Shown in pieces: positions 58,958 to 64,000 of a stretch of 64,000 nucleotides of DNA (the first letter of the stretch is position 1; every line of letters starts with the position of its first letter). The notes below the pieces were generated by a model. The model did not search any database, had not been told where the DNA came from, and saw only the letters and a list, made by a program, of their open reading frames with translations. Both the position numbers and the translations under genes were made by a program. The stretch is taken from contig CM075766.1 of the NCBI GenBank assembly GCA_037974665.1, positions 48,999,069 through 49,063,068 of the forward strand, written 5' to 3'. This stretch comes from Ehretia macrophylla. Lineage: Eukaryota; Streptophyta; Magnoliopsida; Boraginales; Ehretiaceae.

Positions 58958-60310
58958 TCAAGGAGGTATAATATTTAATTGGTTGAGAATAAGTAAGTTA
59001 CCTTTCACCACTGCTGTTGCCTCTGGCAATTCCTCCAAGTCCACTACGTAGGCCCCAGCCTGAGCCCGCTGCTGCTGAGGTGTACTGCTTGCAGGTCCAC
59101 CCTGATAACCCTGGACTGCTGGCTGACCTATAGAACCCTGATACTTGAGGCAATCCCTCGCCCGGTGTTGGTTGCTACCGCAACCTAAACACGTCCCTGC
59201 CTTTCTTCGACAGTCGGCCTCCATATGGCCCTTACGTTTACAATAAACACACTGCAGCATCGGAGCACTGACACTGCCGCCTAAAGAACCAGAAGCTGAA
59301 TAAGCAGCTGAACCAGCCTACTGTTGAGGTCTCACCATACTAGGCCTGTACTGACCCTAAGACTGAGCTGGCCTATACTGAGTCTGAACCTGATATGGCC
59401 CCTGCTGAAACTGAGGCCGATAATAACTCTGCTGACCCTATGGCCTATAAGAACCCTGCTGGGCTGGTGGCCTGTAGACAACCTGCTGTACTGGAGGCCT
59501 ATATATAACCTGCTGGCCCTGTGGCTGATACGGCCTCTTACTAGGCTGACTAGAGACAATCTGATCCCCTTTCCTCTTCTCTAACCTAGAAGCTGCATCA
59601 AAAGCCTCAGTGAAGATATTATAGCGATTCAGAGCCATTGCATCCTGAATCTTGGGCCTCAATCCCAACATAAATCTACGGGTCTTCCTCTCCTCCACAG
59701 CTACAAACTCCGGTGCATACCGAGACAACCTAGTGAATGTAGCCTCATACTGAGCCACAGAAGAATCCCCCTGTACCAAAGACAGGAACTCAGCCTCTCT
59801 CATCTCCCGTGCAACCCTCGGGACATACTTATCCCTAAAAGCAGTCAGAAAGGCATCCCAAACATACGGAACACCCCGGGTCTCCCAACTGGCTCTCAGA
59901 GTGCGCCACCACTCCTCTGCCTCATCATCAAGCAAATAGACAGCAGAAGTCACCTTCCTCTCATCAGTGTACCCGAGAGGATCAAAAATTTTCTCTAACT
60001 TACTAATCCACGACTCGGCCTTCCTATCATCAGGCTCTCCCTGAAATCTAGGAGGATAGTACCCCAGAAACTCCTTCATAGAACCTCGACCGTGATTACC
60101 ACCCTGTACATTCTGTATCTGGGCCTGCAATGCCTGAGTCTGAGCAGCCTGACCCGCTAACAACTGGGCCTGTCCAGCCATCAAATCTGCAATCCGATCC
60201 ATTGCTGCCCCTAACCTATCATCACCCCTATCACGGCCCTGTGCCACACTACCAGGAACCTCATCTACTATCTCGGGCCTACCACAAGTCCTCGGTCTAC
60301 CGGTCATCAT
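58958..60310 (-). pseudogene. gag: Ty3/gypsy gag of family B, one frame with three nonsense codons
   Basis: Gag builds the particle that packages element RNA. From ATG at 60310 (MMTGRPRTCGRPEIVDEVPG) a single frame of 450 codons runs to 58958. It has an A/Q-rich coiled segment (AGQAQLLAGQAAQTQALQAQ), then the gag core (FLGYYPPRFQGEPDD, DEAEEWWRTLRASWE, FLSLVQGDSSVAQYEATFTR, RRFMLGLRPKIQDAM), a Q/P/Y-rich repeat and two zinc knuckles (CVYCKRKGHMEADC and CLGCGSNQHRARDC). It ends just after AVVKGNLLI, where a protease domain normally starts. Three TAG codons at 59438, 59357 and 59318 interrupt it, each at a place where neighbouring repeats have CAG. There is no frameshift. The core resembles plant chromovirus gag of the Tekay/Del type. 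Confidence 0.9.
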
Positions 60311-60557
60311 ACTAATCAAAGAGTTAGCACAGTTATACCACGTAAACAGGTTATAAACAATTATTAACACCTAAACAACAAACTCATATAAAACACATAA
60401 ACAAATTGATCACATAATTACATAAGCACTAAATCACATAATCACTTAATCATTTAATCATATTAACACATATTTCACTTTTCTTTCATTTCATACATAC
60501 TTGCATGCTTAGACCACTACCCACATTCCGAGAATACCCCGGCTGACAGCTAATCAA

Positions 60558-60569
60558 GCTCTAATACCA
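60558..60569 (-). promoter_or_regulatory. Primer binding site of family B element
   Basis: On the minus strand TGGTATTAGAGC, one substitution from the initiator tRNA-Met site TGGTATCAGAGC, six bases inside the 5' LTR. Confidence 0.8.
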
Positions 60570-60575
60570 CTTAAA

Positions 60576-62554
60576 TGTCACGCCCCAACTCGACCCCTCC
60601 TATAACCAGTTAGGACGCAACGGAATTTCGGTAGTATAACGATAGTATATAGGACTCCAAGGCTCTAAACCAACCTCAACAGAACATCATACATCTAACA
60701 ACTCCTCCAAACTCAATGACACAATTCCTGAGGTACCTTGACCTAGACCCACACCCCATGGCCTCTCCGCCCATGCGAGATAGGGATTAGCCATGATAAC
60801 TGTGCCCGCAGCCCAGGATGCCTCCCGAGGTGACACAACATTATCAAAGCTCACAACAATGAGACTTAACATAAATAAACTGAGAGATCAGCAACAAAAG
60901 TGCCCGATTCCTGTAATCAATAATCAATCCATAATCTGAGATATCAGCAACAAAAGTGCCCGATTCTCGTAATCAATAATAAATAAATAAACTGGGAGAT
61001 CAGCAACAAAAGTGCCCGATTCCCGTAATCAATAATCAATCAATAATCTGGGAGATCAGCAACAAAAGTGCCCGATTCCCGTACTCAATTATAATCAATA
61101 TAACATCAATATAACATCAATATTTAATTAAACAACAAACAACTAAGTTAGATGACAAAGTAGGCCATCCAACTTAACATGCATGAAACACGTAATCTAA
61201 CCCTAGTCTAACCATTAACAACTCATAATTCAATCACTCAAATACCACCCAATCATCTAAAGGCTCAATTCAACAATTTAAAGAAAGACAACCTAAACTT
61301 CAAATAATCATATATTACATTTTACTAATCCAAACAACTCCAAATCAGTTTCAAACACTCACCCGTTCAATCAACTACATTAACCCCCTCGGAAACAAAC
61401 CAAAACACATCCAAATCATGCCCAATAACCCTAAAACCCTAGTGTTTCATGGCTGAAATTTTGGGATTTTGGCACGGACATCACAATCAAAAATTCGGCA
61501 TTACAACGGCGCTACCACCTAATTATCAAGTATTTAGAAATCGACGGCAATCGATTTCGATCAATGCAACTCAATTAATTCAACATTGAACAATTTAATC
61601 AAAATTTAATACCCGAAAAATAAAAATTAAGCTACATTCGACAGAAACTCGTAGTATTACCACTGAACGATCCCTAGCATGCAAGGAGCAATAATCTAAC
61701 ATCAGATTACAATTCTAACGATTCAATCTTCATTTATACGCAAAAACATAAAAATGACATTTTGAGATCTAGAATTTTTCTCTCACCTTTGATGCAAACC
61801 AAGGCTAGAAATAGGTAGAATGGATGCCCAACAAGCAAAATCAAGCTTTGAATGAAGTGATTTGGCCTTGAAATGAAGTTTTTATGTGAAAATTACTTTG
61901 AAAAACCTTGAAAATGCTCTTATTCTTCCTCCCCCTTGAACTCACGGTTTTGTGTGTGTTTTGTGGTGTTTTTGGCTTGTTTTAATGTGTGTAACTACTT
62001 ATGAGCAAGGTGGTCAACATTTAAATGAAAGTCAAAGTTAAAAACTTAGTATTTTTAGTGTTTTCTTGTCTTTAAATGCATTTTCTTGATCACCAATGCT
62101 CAAAACAATTATGCAACACCCAAGTTATCTCAAGTGGGTTATTTTTAGGTGACAAGAAGTTTTACAATCAAACAATTCTACCCGAGTCGGCTTATAACTC
62201 GATTTTCGCAAAAGTCGGTGTAAAAACCCTAATAAATTCCTAAGCCGATTTTAAAACCGTTTTCATCAAACACAGGTCTATTAAAGTCCATGGACTAGGT
62301 CTAGAAGGGTTAAAAAGAACAACTTCAAAATTTTAGCGGACGTGTTTCGAAAATACTATTCACTAAAAATCGACGATAAAATTTCTGACTCCGTTTTTTA
62401 TGAAAATTTCATGAAGGCACATTTAGCATGTTCTAAGAGTATTGATATCAAAATTATCATATTCTAAGTCATGTAGCACATAGACAGGTCAATTCATGCA
62501 AAACGATAATAAAACACGCAAAGCTAGATAAGGTCAAAAATTTGGGGTTTCACA
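60576..62554 (-). repeat. 5' LTR of family B element
   Basis: A 1979-bp partner of 56332-58299 with only sparse differences by eye. The outer edge GGGGTTTCACA is followed by the target duplication TGCAG. Confidence 0.93.
60881..61095. repeat. Tandem repeat of about 60 bp inside family B 5' LTR
   Basis: Four imperfect copies, the counterpart of the array at 56637-56850. Confidence 0.85.
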
Positions 62555-64000
62555 TGCAGCTTCGGCTGAAGCCTATGCTTTCAGTTCAATTCCATTCCTT
62601 GGTTCTCTGGTTGATTGCCTAGCCCGCGTCACACCTTGAAAAGCTTTGGAACGATAGTTTCACTTACTTCTCACGGACATTGGACCTTCTTCAAACTGGC
62701 CTTTGAACTTTAGCAAAGAGTCTATTGGATAGAACGGGGAGCTATTTTCAAATCGAGGGCTTCACTTCCCTGCTCTGGTTCAAGACTAGCTAAGTATCTT
62801 CCTCAGTGTCATTACCACGCTAACTTGAATAGTCTCAGAGCTTGGCTACGATTGCCTCAAAGGAATGCAGAGCAGTCTTATAGTAGCGAGCACTCCCTTT
62901 ATGAACCTTAAACCAGAGGACAGAAAGAAAGCAAAAGGAGAAGGAAGAGAAGGGACTAATAGATGTTATCCTACTAGCAGTGACTAAAAGGAAGGGAGCC
63001 AAGTCACTAACTAGAGGAAAGGTCTATGATTGTGGGGTCGTGTTAACCTATAAAGAATTTTTATAATAGCTTACACTCCTCGAAAATTAGAAAAATACTG
63101 GCCTACGACCCCTCACAGAAAAAAGGGTCTCTGCTTAAAGGAATTTCAGATAAGTCTTTGGGCGTACTTTGACAAGGGCTAACAGCTCCTTCTTTCTATT
63201 CTATAGAAGTGCCAATAGCCAATAAAATCAAATCTTACTATTAAAATAAAGGGATTCTTAGTCTAGTCTAGCGTGTAGTTTCAAATAATTAAATTAAGAG
63301 AATCAGCGATCTATGCCTGACGAACGTCAACCACCTCTTTAAGGTCTTCAGTAGTTAGGGGGCGTGGAGCCACTATTATCTTCTCTAAGCGAGTCTGGTA
63401 CCGACTCCTCTTATTGGCTGGGGATGTACACAGCAGTCAAATCAATGTATAATAAGCGTTGATCGCGATACGACCCGGATAGATTGAGTCAAGTAATGGC
63501 ATCCACTAAGAGCTTACCTTAACTAGCATGAAATTTAAATAATGTTATGTCTAGACCTGAAGAATCCCTTAGTCTTCAAGTCTAGGCATATTATCTAAGC
63601 AACTCTCTAGTGCTTAGTGGGCCAAGTGTATTTTCTTTTAGTTAATCTACCCATTTTACGGACGGTTTCTTATTATCCTTCGCTTGTAGCGACTAAATCT
63701 TGTTTCTGATACAACACCATTGACTGGTTTATTGGCAAAGGAAACCCGGGAATTAAAGATTTTGCTCTGTCCTCCAGACATTTATTATGCTATCACTACT
63801 GCTTGTCAATTTGAATTGCATCAAAGCTCTCGTTCGAACTTTATCTATGAGAATTCTAAACAAGAACTCGAGACTTGAAATGAATCCAAGTGGAGGTTGC
63901 GTAAGGAATAGCATACAAAAGACAGCATGGAAAGACAAAGATAGGATTTCTTAGAAGTTGGAAGTTTCAGTTCAAGTCCCTGGTTCAAGAATAAGCAAGA
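62555..64000. other. Organelle-like spacer at the right edge
   Basis: No gene, RNA or transposon domain is recognised in this last 1.4 kb. It begins with the target duplication TGCAG, so it was contiguous with 56331 before family B inserted. Its composition matches the other organelle-like stretches. Confidence 0.4.

Larger units (their letters stand above)
56332..62554 (-). mobile_element. Family B gag-only LTR element (TR-GAG type)
   Basis: Complete minus-strand element. The 5' LTR is at 60576-62554 and the 3' LTR at 56332-58299, nearly identical, with perfect 5-bp duplications TGCAG at 56327-56331 and 62555-62559. Primer site for initiator tRNA-Met (60558-60569), one gag frame (60310-58958), a degenerate repeat tract (58370-58830) and a polypurine tract follow in that order. 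No protease core, reverse transcriptase or integrase is present. The gag frame ends exactly where the protease domain would begin, so pol was lost by a clean internal deletion in an ancestor. The close similarity of the LTRs suggests this is among the youngest insertions here. Confidence 0.93.

Noticed and set aside
1..64000. CRISPR array, bacterial operon or prophage
   Set aside because: No regularly spaced identical repeats, no dense coding and no ribosome binding sites; the content is plant transposons and organelle-derived DNA.

Overview
The window looks like nuclear DNA of a seed plant, probably an angiosperm. A block of plant mitochondrial DNA seems to have been captured (a NUMT) and then invaded repeatedly by nuclear LTR retrotransposons. 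No intact host protein gene is visible. The mitochondrial origin is secure at 42.40-43.18 kb, where nad3 and rps12 sit in their usual order, 48 bp apart. Both keep their full family length without indels, both are in the unedited genomic form, and both carry in-frame stops plus many transition-type changes. A broken mitovirus RNA polymerase at 53.8-54.8 kb fits the same origin, because such relics are common in plant mitochondrial DNA. The other gene-poor stretches are assigned to the same origin by composition and continuity only. The alternative, a real mitochondrial chromosome carrying transposons, is less likely because the insertions are many, have clean 5-bp target duplications, and have resolved to solo LTRs.

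Layout: 1-349 organelle-like; 350-2626 solo LTR (family A); 2627-5832 organelle-like; 5833-13889 a large non-autonomous Ty3/gypsy-type element (family C, minus strand, TSD GTCAG) with a truncated gag and a nested, rearranged TRIM at 9837-10606; 14095-14573 Ty3/gypsy gag relic; 14579-14770 antisense fragment of a family A LTR fused to 14771-21433, a gag-protease-only element (family D, minus strand, tRNA-Asp primer site); 21440-22045 integrase relic; 22046-24612 organelle-like; 24613-27223 solo LTR (family A, TSD GCTGC); 27224-44295 organelle-like, with a small reverse transcriptase relic near 33.7 kb, the nad3-rps12 pseudogenes, a perfect 18-bp stem-loop after rps12 and a G-rich tract; 44296-51349 a family A element with both LTRs and a 1.8-kb non-coding interior (TSD CCATC); 51350-56331 organelle-like with the mitovirus relic; 56332-62554 a gag-only element with two LTRs (family B, minus strand, TSD TGCAG); 62555-64000 organelle-like.

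None of the complete elements encodes reverse transcriptase or integrase, so all depended on enzymes from elsewhere. Elements A, B and C differ in LTR sequence but share a plan: a tRNA-iMet-type primer site, gag or nothing, then several hundred to over a thousand bases of degenerate repeats built on ATTCTTATTCGG-like units, then the polypurine tract. This shared repeat tract is the most unusual feature of the window. Identities and ages are judged by eye; no alignment or database search was run.
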